Shown in pieces: positions 21,638-35,314 of a DNA stretch of 64,000 nt. Location of the stretch: assembly GCA_010279815.1 (NCBI GenBank), contig QEOQ01000207.1:962490-1026489 (forward strand). Reading direction: 5' to 3'. The stretch comes from Brachionus plicatilis. Lineage: Eukaryota; Rotifera; Eurotatoria; Ploima; Brachionidae. The notes under the pieces are model-generated. The model did no database searches. It was not told the DNA's origin and was given only the letters and a program-made list of their open reading frames with translations. The position numbers and the translations under genes are program-made. Within the stretch, counting starts at the first letter, position 1, and every line of letters begins with the position of its first letter.

Positions 21638-24410
21638 AAATTGTTTTTAATTTATTTTTTTCATTTTTGACTTCTTTTACTTTTTTTTATTTTTACCACG
21701 AACTTTTAAAATATTAAAAATTTTGAAAGTCAAAGTTTATTTTGTGGAAAAAATTCTAGAAATTTTCATCGCTTAATCAAGTCGTCAAAAACTCAACAAT
21801 GCTTGAAAGTTTATACCTAAAAAGCTAGGACAACACGCTTTTTTGTTTAATTTTAGTAAAAGGGTATTTTTAATTTGAAAAAAAAACATAAATTTCATTT
21901 AAATTGCTTTAATTTTTGTTCAAAGCCTGATAGCTGTTCATCCAACTGATTCTAGTCTTAAAGCTCAAAAAAAAATATTAAAATAATCGTTAGTTTTTTT
22001 ATAAAACTTCACTTAAGTTTTTATGAATATTATAAGGTGAAACATCCTTTAAATTTTCAAATTCTTGATTTCAAATTTTGGAAAAAAGAAAAAGGAATTA
22101 TTGTACATGTTACAGTGAGAAGAATTTGTGTAAAAAAAAGAAGTTAACTTCCACTATATACTGAAAAATCTTAAAAAATTTCATGATTTTTTTATAATAA
22201 CAAGACCTTACCTAAATAACTAAAAAATAATTGACTATTTAAAAAAATATTTAATTTTGCTAATTATTTAAAATGTTTCCTTTGGTGGTTCTAATATTAA
22301 ACTTAGATTTTCATTGTTTTCATTAGTTCTTAGATTATTGCCATTCATACATTTTGAACGAATTAAATCGTAAGACAAAATTGACATTATGATTTATAAT
22401 AAGAGTTCTACTGTCAAATTGCAAAAAAATCTAAATTAAATAAAAATACTTTTTAGAAAAAAATAATCAATTGATTGCTTTTTTAACACTCAAAAACCCA
22501 TTTTTTATTACACTAATGGACTAAAGGGGTCCAAAAGTCTTCTATTTTTAAAAAATTCACAATTGATAATTTATCTTGCATTTTAGATCGGAAAAACTTA
22601 TATTAGCCCTTAATGTTTAGGCAAATTGAAGTTTAAGATCAAGATCAAAAGATCAAAATATAAAATGTAATATTTTTTTTAAGAATAGAGAAAAAATAAA
22701 TTTTTTCCAAAGCAATTACTTGACATGTCATGTCAAGTTTATTTTCATATTCAAAATTTTAAAATGTTCCTTTTTATTGAACTTTAATAGGTTTAAATAT
22801 TTTAATTGATTTTAATGAAAACTTACTTTTAAAGACAAAAAATTCACTGTTTTTAAATTTTAAATTTATTTAAATTGAAAAATAAAATTATTTCAGTTTG
22901 AATGAATAGACATAAAAGTTATAAATTTGAATTTGTGAATTAACTTAACCTGAATTATTTAAATTATTGACTGTTTTTGTCAAATAAATTAGAGATCAAT
23001 CATTTTGATGTTTATTTGATAACGAACTATTATTAGACATAACATGTCTAGCAATGTTTAGTATTTATTTCTTAAAAATTATCAAAATCATTAGATTAAT
23101 TAAGTTTTGAAATTTTAAATGATCGTTTTGATCTTAAAATTTGATCTGAAACTTCAATTTGCCAATGTGTACATCATTTTTATTTAGCATCTAAATAAAT
23201 ATATTTCATACAAAAATTAATTGTTTATGATGTTTTTTTGGTTTTGAAATTTGATAAAAAAAATAAATTTTCAAAAATGATTAAATTTAGTGAGAAATAT
23301 TCAAAAGAAGTACCAAATAGGGTCGAAAAAACCCCTTTGGCCTTTAAAAGTTAATAAATCAAAGTATTTAAAAAAAGACCTATAGGAAATTATAAATTTC
23401 TCCTAGATAACAAATTATTGCCTATGCTATATTTTTCTTCAAAGAAACGTTTAGTGAAAACCAATTTCATTTATTTTCATTTATAAAATTGAATTTTTAG
23501 TATTTCAACTACGGAGGATTTGGATCAGTAATTTGTTGGTATTCTTGACTTTTTTTTTTAGACAATGAAATTAGAAATATTAAAATTAGAAATAACTCTT
23601 TTTTAAGATTCACTTTTTCAACAAAAATTTGAGCAATTTTCTTCTTAAATAAATATATTTCTACACTTCTGCAACAAATTGTATATTTCCAATAAGTTTT
23701 ATAAAAAAAAATGACAAATCAAACCAATAAAAGCTTTGAAAAAATTGAGTACCGATGTTCTTAAAAATAATATTGATCAAACTCTCAAGCAGAAAAAGTA
23801 TTGAAGTGAACTCAAAAGTGAACAAGTCATGCATTACAGATCTTCTAAATATATTTTTTTTTATTATTATTATTATTTATTTATTTCAATGGACGCCTTA
23901 AAGACGATGTTAATAAAAATTTAGAAAATAAAATGTAATAAATAAGACAAAGTTTAAAGTTTTTAAAGATCAATTCATAATAATAATAATAATCTTGTTT
24001 CATTGATCGCTTTTTTAAGAGAAATTCCTTTCAATTTGAAAAATGTTTTCCAAATAAGCAGTTTACTTTTTTCAAAAGGCTCTTTATCTTTAAATTTAAT
24101 TATTTTTAATTCTTAAACCTGTCTTAATAATAATTAATAATCTGTTTATAAATAAAATTAATTTTTAAATTATCAAAACGTTTTTTTTCGCAAAGAATAA
24201 ATCAGGAAGAAAATCTATAATTTATGAAAATGAATATCAAAAAATTTAGTTGACGATTCTCTTTAAAATTCCATTTGGCATAATTTATTAAGATAGGGGT
24301 TCAAATTGAAAATCGAATAAGCAGTACAAAAATATTTTTGAGTAACACGTTTAAAAACAACAGCAAATACACTAGTTCCAAATTAAAACATATTCACTAG
24401 ATCTGGATAA
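21638..24410. other. 2.8-kb gap holding repeats only
   Basis: Between the FRS2-like gene and ARFGEF3 no exon is supported. Besides the diverged inverted repeat there is, at about 23861-23912, a TTA/TTTA microsatellite joined to CAATGGACGCCTTAAAGACG, probably another minus-sense LINE tail, and an AAT microsatellite at about 23976-23994. Confidence 0.5.
22500..23345. repeat. diverged large inverted repeat
   Basis: Left part (about 22520-22680) and right part (about 23110-23340) share inverted blocks: GGCAAATTGAAGTTTAAGATC at 22620-22640 against GATCTGAAACTTCAATTTGCC at about 23142-23162, and AAAGGGGTCC near 22525 against GGGTCGAAAAAACCCCTTT near 23322. The arms are diverged and of unequal length, so this is either an old fold-back element or two insertions in opposite orientation. 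A 21-bp palindrome lies at 22718-22738. Confidence 0.4.
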
Positions 24411-27400
24411 ATGAATTTGAACAAACTTGAAGACTTTTTGCTCGATTCAAAAGATGCAGAATTCAACTCAATAATCCAAGTCATAAACGAAATTCATATT
24501 GGTAAGATTTCATTATTTATCTGACTATAAATATATTCATTATTCTCTTTTTCAAAGTTGAAATTTTAAATTAGCTCTTGAGGTTGTGTTTGATTAAAGA
24601 AATATTTATTTTATAGTATTTATATACTTTCTGTTTTTGGAACGAAAAGTTTTTGAGATTTTCTAAAATTCAGTACAAAATTTAGAATATTTAAAAATCA
24701 ATCTTTTGATTATTTTCTAGAGGTTCAAAATTAGTCTCAGAACAAATTTTGAGATACTAAGGCAAGATTTTTAATAAAATTTTTTATTTTAAGGATTAAA
24801 GGGGTCCCAAATTAACCTTTTCATTAATAAGCTTGATTCCCAATTTATTTTGTAAATTTATGAATTAATTTCAAAATTAATAAATAATCCCTTCTTGGGC
24901 CTCAATGTTTTATTTCGCATCAAAATAAAAAAAATTAGCTAAATCGATTTTAGATTAATTTCAGATTTATTTTTGGTAATTTTAAAATATTTTTGTAGAT
25001 AAAAAAAATGTATATAATGGCGTTATTAAGTAAATGATCATGAACAAAAATCAAATATTTAATTTAAAGCAGAAGAATATTTTAATATTTGCAAAACAGA
25101 ATTCTTGTATACGGCAATATCTTTTAATTAAATTCATTCCTAATAATAATAATAATATAAATAAGCTTTGACGTGGTACACCACGCTAAATAAATTTTTA
25201 AGGCCCATTGTAATAACTTTCTAAAACTAGTTTATGATCATTGTAACAAGTTTTTTGCTCGTCTTTGAACCGATTTGATCGAATTTTTGTCCTTTTTTTG
25301 AAGCAGGTATCCAAAATTGTACGTCATATTCCAATTTTAAAGACTTCGAATGATTTTGTTAAGAATTTCGATTAAAAAATAAATTTTTTGACCACGTCAT
25401 TAGCTTTCTAATTATTATATTTTCAATCCATAATGTTCCCAGTATTTTAATAATTAGAATTATTAAAATACTGGGAACTTTTGGATATCAAAAATTCTAT
25501 AAATGAATATAACACATACTTTTGCAAATTTTAAAAAAAATATTAACAACTTCGTATGTGTGATTTTAGGTTCAAAAAATTCTAATTAATTGTAAATTGA
25601 AGGTTAGGGGTTTTAATTGAATACTTAAATTAAACATATATTAAATTTTTCTTTTAAAATTCAAATTTTTACATTTCAAAAAAATATTATGAAAAAATTT
25701 TAAATAAATTTCCACAATAACTTATTATGTTTTGATATACTTAATAGCCCAAAAATCTCTTTAATTCAAATTATTTATAGAATGCAATAACTGGATATCT
25801 GAAATATGAAAAAAATGAAAATTTCAATCAAAGGCTTAGAAAAATCCATCTTTAGTCTCTAAAACTAGAAGATCCAATTTTTTAACCATTAAGACTCGAG
25901 AAGTTTAAAAAAATTATAACATTATATGAAAAAAATATTTTGTTTTTGCTATTTTAATCAAATATTTTATAATTTTTGTGCTATTATTAAAATTAAATTA
26001 ATAAATTAGTTCAAACAGAATTTTAAAATTCTTAAATCTTTGGAAAAATTAGGAGAATATAGAAAAAAATTTTAGAGTCCAAATTATTTTAATAATTAAA
26101 ACACCAGTATTCTTTAAAACTTCTTTTTATTTAAAAAAAAGAGCTTTAAGGCTACTTTTTATCGTTTATTTTACTATTCTATGTTGCTATGAATATAAAA
26201 ATAATTAATTAATTCAAGTACTTTAAAAATTTCTGAATATAATGACAAAATTAGTAAAAAACATTTATAAAATATATAAAACTTCATGGGGTCTTTATTT
26301 AAATATTTTTTTGAATGATGTTTAATTATTAATATAATTAATGCTTTTAAAAAAATTATTTTACTTTTTTGATATTAAATTAAGGGGACAAAAAATTCGA
26401 TTATTTTTGATTGGTTTTAATTATTTAATAGTGAATAAAAGTCTAAAAAACTTGTAAAAAAAAGATAATGATAGAAAAAACTTAGAACTTGTTAATGATT
26501 AAACATGATTTGTTTAACATCAAAAAAAGTCTCAGTATTAATTTTTATTAACAAAAATTTTATTAGACCATTTCTCACTAATAAACGTTAAATTTGACCT
26601 TTTTAATTAAGTCTGAAAATTTTAATTTCAATTATTTTATAAATGTTTAAGCTTCTTAAACTTCTATTTAAAAATATTTTTTTAGCTACTCAAGATGATA
26701 ATTCAAAATTTGATTTACACCGAGTTCTAAGAGAAAAATATTTTTTTCTCGTGCAACTAATAATTGAATCCAACAACAACGAGTTACTAATCAAATTCAT
26801 TCTAATTCCACTCAAGGTAATTTAATTAAAGGCATAAAAAAATTAAAAAAATTTTTCTAAGGATTATTTAATTGATGAATTAAAATGTGATTTATGTCCT
26901 TTGAAAGAAAAATCGCACTTTTTACTCAATATTCTTCGCTTTATTCAGCATGCTTCGTTTCATAATGAGCTCACGAAATTAGAATTTTTTAAAGTAAATT
27001 TTAAATTATTAAATTTTGAAAAATAAAAATTTTTTTTTACCTATTTTAGTTTTTAATAAATAATCACGAAACAATTGAGCCATATTTAACTTCCAAAATA
27101 CTTGATTGTCTTATAAACGTAATTTGATTTTTAACAAAAATGAAAAAATAAATTTCTTTAATTTTATACTAGATTTCAGTAGGTGAATTCGAGTGCGAAA
27201 ATAAATTTCTACAGAGTTCTTCTAAAGCTTTGATAATAAAATACGTAGCTGTAGTCTGTAATCAATCTAAAGTAGTTTAGACTTTATTTATAAAATAAAA
27301 ATTAAAACTTTATTTTAGAAAATATTAAAATTAGATGAAAATAAAGATGAACAGCTCAAATGTTTTGATTCGTTTGTAGTCGATTCTTTTGGCATTTTAT

Positions 27401-30400
27401 TAGACATTTTTAATCAAGAGTTTAGGTAATCTAACATAAATAAAAAACCTTAAAATATTTTTTTTTATTTAGATCACTTGAATTAAGAAATTTAATTCTA
27501 GAATGTATTGAACAGCTATTAAACAATTTGATTGTTGAAAAAAAAAATGTATATGACATTCGTAAAAATGAATCTTTCATTGAATTTGCTTGGTATTTTT
27601 AAAATTTTTTTCTAAGAATATTTTTTGATCTAATTTTGTAGGCAAAAATTTTGCCCTTCCATTCTTTGTCAATTTGGCAACTGTGGTCTTCCGAATAAAT
27701 TATCCCAAAATCAAACGCTAAATTTTAAACAAATTTACACAATTTTAATTCAGTTAACGAGTCTAATCGGCGGAAATAAAACCATGATTCCCGTATTTGA
27801 GGCCATATACCAACGAGTTCTAATGTTTTCACCAGATCAAGATAATTATCTTATTCTAAAACTTTTCAAATCAGTAAGTATCAGTTCAAAATTTTTAAAG
27901 CATAAAAAATAAATTATTTTTCAAGTACATGACAAAAGATTTTATTATTTCGCTAGTGTCATTAAATGGAAGAGATTACTCAAAGCTTTCTATAAACGAT
28001 CTTTCTTTAATTAATCTGTAAGTTATATTCAAAAATTTCTTAAATTTCTTGTTTATGATTCAAAAATTTAATTTAATTTTAAATTTTATTTAAAAGTATT
28101 GTGGGCTATTACCGTAATTGTTTTGAACAATCAAACAAGCACCCAAGTGATAGAGTTCTTCAATTTTTAAGCTTTGAGTGCATTCATTCGTTTATTAATT
28201 TAGTTTATGAGCTGTATGAAGACAGTTTTGTTAAAAAAAATGAAATTTTAGTAGACCAGAATGTAATTTCGAGTCAAAATTCAAATATGGTTCTTTTGGA
28301 TGATAAAAATGAGGCCTTAATTGATACTTTGTCTGAAGAGTTTGCCAATAAAATTGTCGATTTTTCGACAAAATTATCCGAAGAAAAATTTTTTAACATC
28401 GGACAAGAGATAAAAAAATTTTCTATAAACTTTATCAAAAATACAGACGAAAATTTTTTAAAAAAAAATTCATTTAAACTGTTAATCGCTACGTATTTGA
28501 GTTTATATTATCTAGTTAATAGACCAAAGAATACCATTGATCGAAGCATGTTAATCAATAGAGTTTTAATGTATGATGAATGTGATTTTAAAGAAGAACC
28601 GGACTGTCAAGAAGATATATTCAAAGCATGGTTGGAAAAAATATTTTTTAAAATGTCCCCTAATTCATTAGTAATTTCTGGTGAAAATTTAAAGCAAGTT
28701 GATTGTTTAATCAAGCAAATTGACTGCTGGTGGAGCATTAGTTCTGAAAAAAATTCAAATGAACCACAATTAAAGTATTTAATTCTAGTCAAAAAAATTC
28801 TAAAATGCTGTTGGATTTATTTAGTTGATGTTCTAATCGGTTTCTTGGAATACTCAAAATTTGACAGCATTGAAACAGCACTGTTCAGTGGATCAACAGA
28901 TGACATTTTATCAGAAGATGCTTCAAATGATATTACTTATCTAAAATTTGCTATTAAATCAAATTTGGACTCGTTGTACAAGCTTATTAAAATGTTGACT
29001 TCAATAGAATCGTTGGACAAAGAGCTTGATCAAATATTTTTTATTTTAATAGAGTCGAATTTTTACAAAATTTCTCTTGTAAAATCTGCCGAAGAATTGA
29101 GTTTGAATAAAATAATAAGTTTGGATTTTGTTCTGTTCGCATCAATAAATTTATTATTAGACACGGAAAATTCTTATTTGCCAAGGACAGCGAAATCAGA
29201 CAAAATTTTATGGAAGTACTTGATGGAAAGCTTTTTTTTCAGTCTTAGCTTACAGGCGAATTTAGAATTTAGTCAAAACTGTGTGCCAAAAAACTCCTAC
29301 AAAGACACCTTTACCAAATATCTTTTGTCAAAAAAACAAAAACTATTTAGCTCGGTATATTCAAATTTAAATGAAGCCAATGAAGCGAGTTGTGTTAGTC
29401 GGACTAAATCTTTGGACCTCAATGACAAGTATCACCTAAACGATCAGATAATTCAAAGTCTTTTTTATTTTTTAAATAAATCCAGTCTAACTTTAAGCAT
29501 TAAAATCGATAGAATTGATCTAATCGATTGCATAGCCAACAAGGCATACGATTGTCTGTTTAATAAGCTTTTTACCAAATTGACTGAAAATAAGGAATTT
29601 TTTTTTGACCATGTCTGGAAGCTTTGCTTAAACATGTGCTTGTTTAGCAAGCGTTTTTTGACCGATGAGCCAAAACTACGCACTCAACATGAATATTTTT
29701 CATTCAATTTTCTGATCATAGACAAGCTCGAAGATTTGCTCACAAGATTAATGGCAAATAGTGAACTGTTCATATTTTTTATCGACATTTGGCTTAGTGT
29801 TTATTTGACGTATTTTGAGAAAGTGTTTTCAAAATGTGGTTCTTTGAGAAAATTTTCGGTCAAAAGTGAAACTATGGAAAAAAATTTTGGCAAAAAAATA
29901 AAAAAAGAAATTACCCAAATTCAGCCCTGTTTTATAATAGATTTTTCTATCTTTAAAAAAATAATTCACATGATACAAAATGTTTTCGAAATGTACAATT
30001 CAACAAATTTGACTCTAGATTATCTTCAGTACATGAATAAACGGGTCTCTTTGGACAAAAAATGTATCAGTACGCCATCAATAAGCCCATCAGCATCGCC
30101 AGCAAGTCCTCTACCAATAAATCATGACTTCACCGAGCCGTATCATTTAATACAAAAATTGGAATTGTACAAAAATGAACTAAACACCAGACCAAAAGGC
30201 GAGCTTGCCTCAAAAATTTTCTATACCAACACTATTTCCTTGCTAATAGAGCCAAATGATAAAATTTCTCCAGAAATTTATTCCATTGACCAAATATACA
30301 ACTTGAACAATATTTTATTAATTCCATACAAACGATTGATGCTAAGAAAAAGTCTGGAATCAAATTTAAGGGACACCATTTTGGCATCTATTTGTGAACT

Positions 30401-33158
30401 GGTCGAAAGAAGTTCATTAAAGATAATAAACTGCTGGAGCCTTATTTTTCATTGTCTCAGTAGAGTCATTCTAGATGAAAAAGTAGACAAGTATTTTCCA
30501 AAAAATTTGGACACAAATCAGTCTGACTCGTCTGTCTATTCTTCCGAAGATGAAACTGGACAAAAATCATCCGGATCTTCCTCAAGCTCGGATAGATGCT
30601 TCACAAAATCAAGTTTTATTTTGCCTTCTGTTCCTTTTAGATTCGAGTCGTACAGAATAAGACTCAATTCACTAAAGGACGTGTTTAAAATTTTCCTAAG
30701 CCTGGCCCAAGACTCGGAGTATATCATGGCCTTTGGTGCATTTGAATTTTTGAAATGTGTTAGCAATTATTTACAGTACACGACTTCATTAGATTTTTCA
30801 AATAAAATTCATGTTCACAAGGTGGAAAAAAGTGACCAGAATGACGAAAATCTCAGTTCTGACCAAGAAAATGAGGATTTGTTTCTGTCAGCTAATGATT
30901 ATTCAATACAAGAGCGTCACTATCACTTTACTTCGAATTATGAGCATTTGTGCGAGCTGTCAAATGCTACCAATTCAAATACCCAAAATGAACCATTTAT
31001 AAAATGCATTCGCAAAATGTTCGACATCATTCTCAAATGCAAACAAAACAGCGATAGTTCAAAATTTTCAATTCAAATAAAAAATTTTGAAATTTCAACT
31101 TTTGAAAAAAAATCAAATTTTGATTTGGAAAATTTGAAACAATTTTTTGCCAGTGAAGAAATTGGCCAGTTAATTTATGCCGAGGATCAAGATCAAATTG
31201 ATGGACTTAATATTGAGTTTAAAAATTTTTTTCTCAATGACTTGAATAATTATTCAAAAATTTTTATTTTCATATTCAAAAATTTAGCTTCAAGAATACT
31301 TATGGCTCATGATGAAATAAACTCGGTCCAAATAGTCCAGTTGATGTTCGATTTGGCATCCGAACTAGTCCAAAATAATGAACTGGATACCATTGGCTAC
31401 GTGATTTTGGATGTTTTTCTAGAAGAAATAAGTCTTCAAATAGACTTTTGTGAGCTAAAAAATGTCAGAACTGATTTAATCGACACTAAATTCAACTCCA
31501 AACTATTAATAAATTCATTTTTTATATCAAATCTAGTCTCTAAGACGATTGAGAAGATGATTATTTTATGCACCAGTTTTATAAAGAAATCTCAGACAAA
31601 TTATTTCCACAAGTTGATAATTTATTCAATGTCAAATCGAATTTTTTATTTAATTTCTAAATGTTTAATTAAAAAACTGACCAATTTTGATGCGTTTCCT
31701 GAAGCCAATTATACTTATCAGCTAAAAGACCTTTATCTGGCCAGCTTCGACCTTGCTGATTCAAATTTATCCAAGATTTGTCAAAAATCAATTAGACTTT
31801 TTCATGCACTAACTCTAAGTCCTTTTGAAAGTCTTTGCATAAGTCGAAATAACCAGCAAAATGATGATAGAAAAAATTTTGCTCATATGGAAGTATTGAC
31901 ACAAAAATGCAAAACCGCCTGGGAGCTCCACAATGTCAAAAAAGCATTCCAGTATGCTAAACTTTTGCTAAGTTCAGACAATTTAAAATCAAACCAAAGC
32001 TTTGATGAATTTGATAATGGAATGGAAAATTTTGAAAATGAAGATGATAGCTTGGCAAGCACTAATGATGACAAAAATTTTTTTCGTGATTTTTCATTAA
32101 AATTTGTCACTAATTCATCAATGAACACAAAAGTGTTTGGTAACTTAGACGATTTTAAGCAGATAAATCTCACCTGTTTCATTAATATGTTCAAATTTCA
32201 TTGTGATTTTTTAAATTTATTTAAACATTTATCTTTTGATAAGGATGAGTATTTTATTTATGAAGTTATTAAATGTTTGACCTCTACTTATCTGGTCAGC
32301 ATTAAACTTGAACAAAATTTGCCACTTAAAATTTTGCTAAGCAAAATTTTTTATCTCAACTATGAGCATTGTTTGGCAACTTTTGTTATTTTGACCAGAA
32401 AAAGTTTTAATATGATCAATTTTCTCTATTTCAAAAAAAATTTAATTAAATTAGAGCTGAATATAGAGTCTAAAATTGAAAAATTTAATTACGATTCTTT
32501 ATCAGAGTTTAGCAATATAGATCAATTGAAAATTCTAATCAATAAGGATCCGAAAAAAAATTTTTTTGCTCAATATTTCAGCACTTATATCAATCAAGTC
32601 AACAGTTACTATCAATTTTTATTCGAGACATGCCATCAAATAAAGTTAGTTGGCGGTGTATTTGAAAATTTTTTGGACAAATTTGAAAATAAAGACTTGT
32701 CTGACTATTCGGAAGAAATGCTTAGCAAGGAAATAGAAATGTTTATGGAAGATTTCAAGAAAAAAAACAAGATTGACTTGGAAACGACTGACATTAACAG
32801 AGATGGAGATGGTGAAAAAATTTACTCTGACAGAGACAATAGAAATTTATTCCGAATATGGTCTCAAGAGATAGTACCTTATTTGTTTCTCAATTTGAGT
32901 AAACAAGTTTCAGAAGAAGTTACTGAACTAAATCTAGTCAATTTAATTAATTTTTATTCTAGTCAAAATAATTCCAAAAAATTTCTTATTAAAAATTTAG
33001 CTGAGCTTATTTTATTATTCAATTTTTGCTCTGCTTTTTGTAAATGTTCTGCCAACATTGAAAATGAGTTCAGTTTTTCTAAAATTGACTTAAATACTTT
33101 TAAAAGTATTACCAATAAATTGATGTCTATTTTAGCTATTTTAGTGTCTAAAAAATAA
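24411..33158 (+). CDS. ARFGEF3: ARFGEF3 / BIG3 orthologue, 2,044 residues
   Basis: Ten exons: 24411-24501, 26686-26816, 26862-26993, 27050-27118, 27173-27271, 27319-27425, 27473-27592, 27642-27873, 27926-28017, 28097-33158; all junctions keep frame, and the length is close to the vertebrate protein (about 2,177). BIG3 is a HEAT-repeat member of the large Sec7/BIG group, a cytosolic scaffold reported to bind prohibitin 2 and to act in regulated secretion. Supporting matches: HRVLREKYFFLVQLIIES near the N-terminus (VLREKCLLPLQLALES in vertebrates), WQKFCPSIL, TMIPVFEAIYQRVLMFSPDQ, IASICELVERSS...NCWSLIF against TSIGELVEVCS...SGWRPLF, and a preceding LLIPYKRLM block. No catalytic FRLPGE-type Sec7 motif is visible. 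Intron 1 is 2.2 kb and the last exon is 5.1 kb, whereas exons 2-9 are 69-232 bp. Acidic Ser-rich linkers occur around 30540-30600 and 32740-32840. Confidence 0.87.
25140..25200. repeat. AAT microsatellite next to a short hairpin
   Basis: A TAA/AAT run at about 25142-25160 adjoins GACGTGGTACACCACGCT, in which GTGG and CCAC pair around TACA. This hairpin-plus-microsatellite layout resembles the LINE 3' ends elsewhere in the window, but no reverse-transcriptase frame is next to it. Confidence 0.4.
25435..25478. repeat. 44-base near-perfect palindrome in ARFGEF3 intron 1
   Basis: GTTCCCAGTATTTTAATAATT is followed, after two bases, by its exact reverse complement. The flanks (ATCCA... and ...TGGAT) continue the symmetry imperfectly. 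A 21-bp stem with almost no loop. It may be the scar of a tiny inverted-repeat element or a hairpin RNA. No function can be assigned. Confidence 0.7.
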
Positions 33159-33773
33159 TTTTTTTTAATATAAATTTTTTTATTTAAATAAAATTACTCG
33201 AAAATTTGTTTATGTCTTTTAGTGTACAACAACAAAAACAAAGATTTATTTTAAAATCAAAATATCAATTTGTAATTTTTTTAGAAACGATTTTGATTCT
33301 GAGATATTAGGATTTTTAAAAATAAAGTAAAATTTTTAATGTTTTTATTATCAATAAATAAGCGTTTGTTTAAATAATAAAATTTTCATTAGAAAAACTC
33401 TTTTACCAACTTTGACAAAAACATATTTTTTTCTATTTGTTTAGAATATTTTTGCTATCTAAGAAAGCACATTAATTTGAATTCAACAACTGGTTTTTTT
33501 TATTCAAGTTTAATTACAAAAAAATAATACAAATTAATTTTTGAATGAGAAATGTATTTTGAAACTATTCAACTTGAAATATTGTTATTTAATTTTTTTT
33601 TAATTGAATACTAATAAAATATTGTTTACCGGTGTTTTACTCTTTAAAAAAATATGCACCTTTTAACAAATAGAAAACGAAAATTTAATTAAATTTTCAC
33701 TATATTTAAAACCGAGGCGATTTTTTTGAATATAAAAAGCGCCAAAATTACTCCAAATCAAACTAAATTAGAA
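33159..33773. other. intergenic gap
   Basis: AT-rich spacer between ARFGEF3 and the next plus-strand gene. It holds the ARFGEF3 3' untranslated region and the promoter of the following gene. A possible core signal, TATATTTAAAA, lies at about 33700-33710, some 65 bases before the ATG. Confidence 0.4.
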
Positions 33774-34357
33774 ATGAGCCGAAGAAACAATATTCCAAGC
33801 AGAAGCTATCATCAGTACACTGAGTCAAATCATAATTTAAAAATAGTTAAAACCGAAGTGCAAGAGAATGGTGAAGCATTTCAATTAGTTAGGCCAACAG
33901 AGCCGGAGAAGAAGAATTCTCAAGAGATTGTATCAAAATTAATTCAGCAATATGGTTCCAAGCCTATCCGAAATCATAAATCGTAATGGATGCAACCGTA
34001 AAAGGTTTTAATAATAAATTAATTATTAAATTTTTAAGTGAAGAGTTGAATACTGTTCAAGCTGCTTTTCCCAAATTTGCTAAAAAATTGCTGACATCAT
34101 ATGAAGGTAGCAATATAGTTTCAGATTCACAGCAAGATTTGATCGGTGACAGATACCTAGCCGAACAAATCAGACAAATAAATCAAGAAAATAGAAAAAA
34201 ATCTATTTTGGATAAATGGAGCCATTTGCTCTATGAAGGAGAAGATGAAAGAAGCTATGTTTCAAATTATCAACCACCAGTTGTCGACTATTCCGATCTT
34301 CAGCCGATCAGATCAACTACTTTTACTCTAAATAATGCAATGAGACCAGGCTTTTAA
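33774..34357 (+). CDS. novel family member, short paralogue (175 residues)
   Basis: Exons 33774-33982 and 34039-34357 with a 56-bp intron in phase 2. It is a short paralogue of the 39.2-kb gene: LKIVKTEVQENGEAFQLVRP in exon 1 and [41 protein letters not shown] in exon 2, with the intron at the same codon (between the SE and ELNTVQ). After HLLYEGE only about 40 residues follow, without the Gln-rich middle and C-terminal exons of the relative. No signal peptide, membrane segment or known domain is visible. I do not recognise the family. The first ATG of the frame that fits eukaryotic use is at 33774; translation further upstream lacks ATG. It lies just past the 3' end of UBE4B, in convergent orientation. 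Confidence 0.75.
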
Positions 34358-34782
34358 CTATTTTTAATCTAAATTAAACCTAATAAATTAATTAATTTAT
34401 TGAATATTTTTCTTTTAAATTTCACTTGAATAAAATTTTGGTTGTTTTTACTTTTCTTATAGATTGGATTATTTGTGATATCATTTAAAATTACAGTCCC
34501 GGATCCAATATCCTTTTAAATCTTGTACGGGATTCTGATGAGAAATTCGTGTCAGGACTGGGTCACCGAATCCGGCCTGATAAATTAAAATTTTGATTGC
34601 TGGATAATTTTATTTTATAAGAAATGAGATAATGTAGTATCTTGATCTGAATCTCAAGGACGCATTAAATCTTAGATTCAGCGAAGCTTTACTTTTTTTT
34701 CATAGATACCAAATAAACATAAACGATTAGCCATTTAATGAACCATCAGATAAACATAAATAGAGATTAAAAAACATAAATA

Positions 34783-35314
34783 GGTAGTCAGACCTTTCCG
34801 ACAAATAACGATCCGACAATTTTTTATTTAACAATTAATTAAAAAGGTATTTTTCCGACAAACTCATTCTCTTTTAAGTAATATCATATAAAAATTTTCC
34901 AAAAAAACTGTTTTGCATATTGTTTTCAACAAGAGAGTAGCAATTTCTCACCCTCAAACACCAGTTTTTATCCAGCATTTAGTTGAAGTACAAGATAAAG
35001 TGGAACGTGATCTTAATCACATCGATAATGGCGTTCCTAACACCCAACGAAAGAATCAAACGAATAGTCGAAAAATACAACGATTCCGATCACATTCAAT
35101 ATCTTAATAGCATAGACAACTATTTCGATTTTATTCATAATTAACTATTATTATACAAATTTAGTTATTTTTTTTACTACTTTTTTTAATTAACCAATAA
35201 AATTTTTACTATACTAAAACCTTTTTAATTAATTATTTTTTATTTAATTGTTAAATAAAAAATTGTCGGATCATGATTTGTCGGAAATGACTTTGTCGGA
35301 TAGGTCTGTCAGCC
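34783..35314. mobile_element. inverted-repeat DNA element with 8-bp target duplication
   Basis: A 532-bp unit flanked by the direct repeat CATAAATA (34775-34782 and 35315-35322). The ends are inverted: left GGTAGTCAGACC, right GGTCTGTCAGCC. Further in, both arms carry CCGACAAAT/ATTTGTCGG and a longer inverted block (ATCCGACAATTTTTTATTT and AAATAAAAAATTGTCGGAT). The 8-bp duplication suits hAT or P-type elements. The duplication is slightly weakened because CATAAA occurs again just upstream. The small ORF at 34913-35107 has no recognisable product. Non-autonomous. Confidence 0.75.

Noticed and set aside
34913..35107. ORF of 64 codons inside the 34.8-kb transposon as a transposase
   Set aside because: Too short and without any transposase motif.
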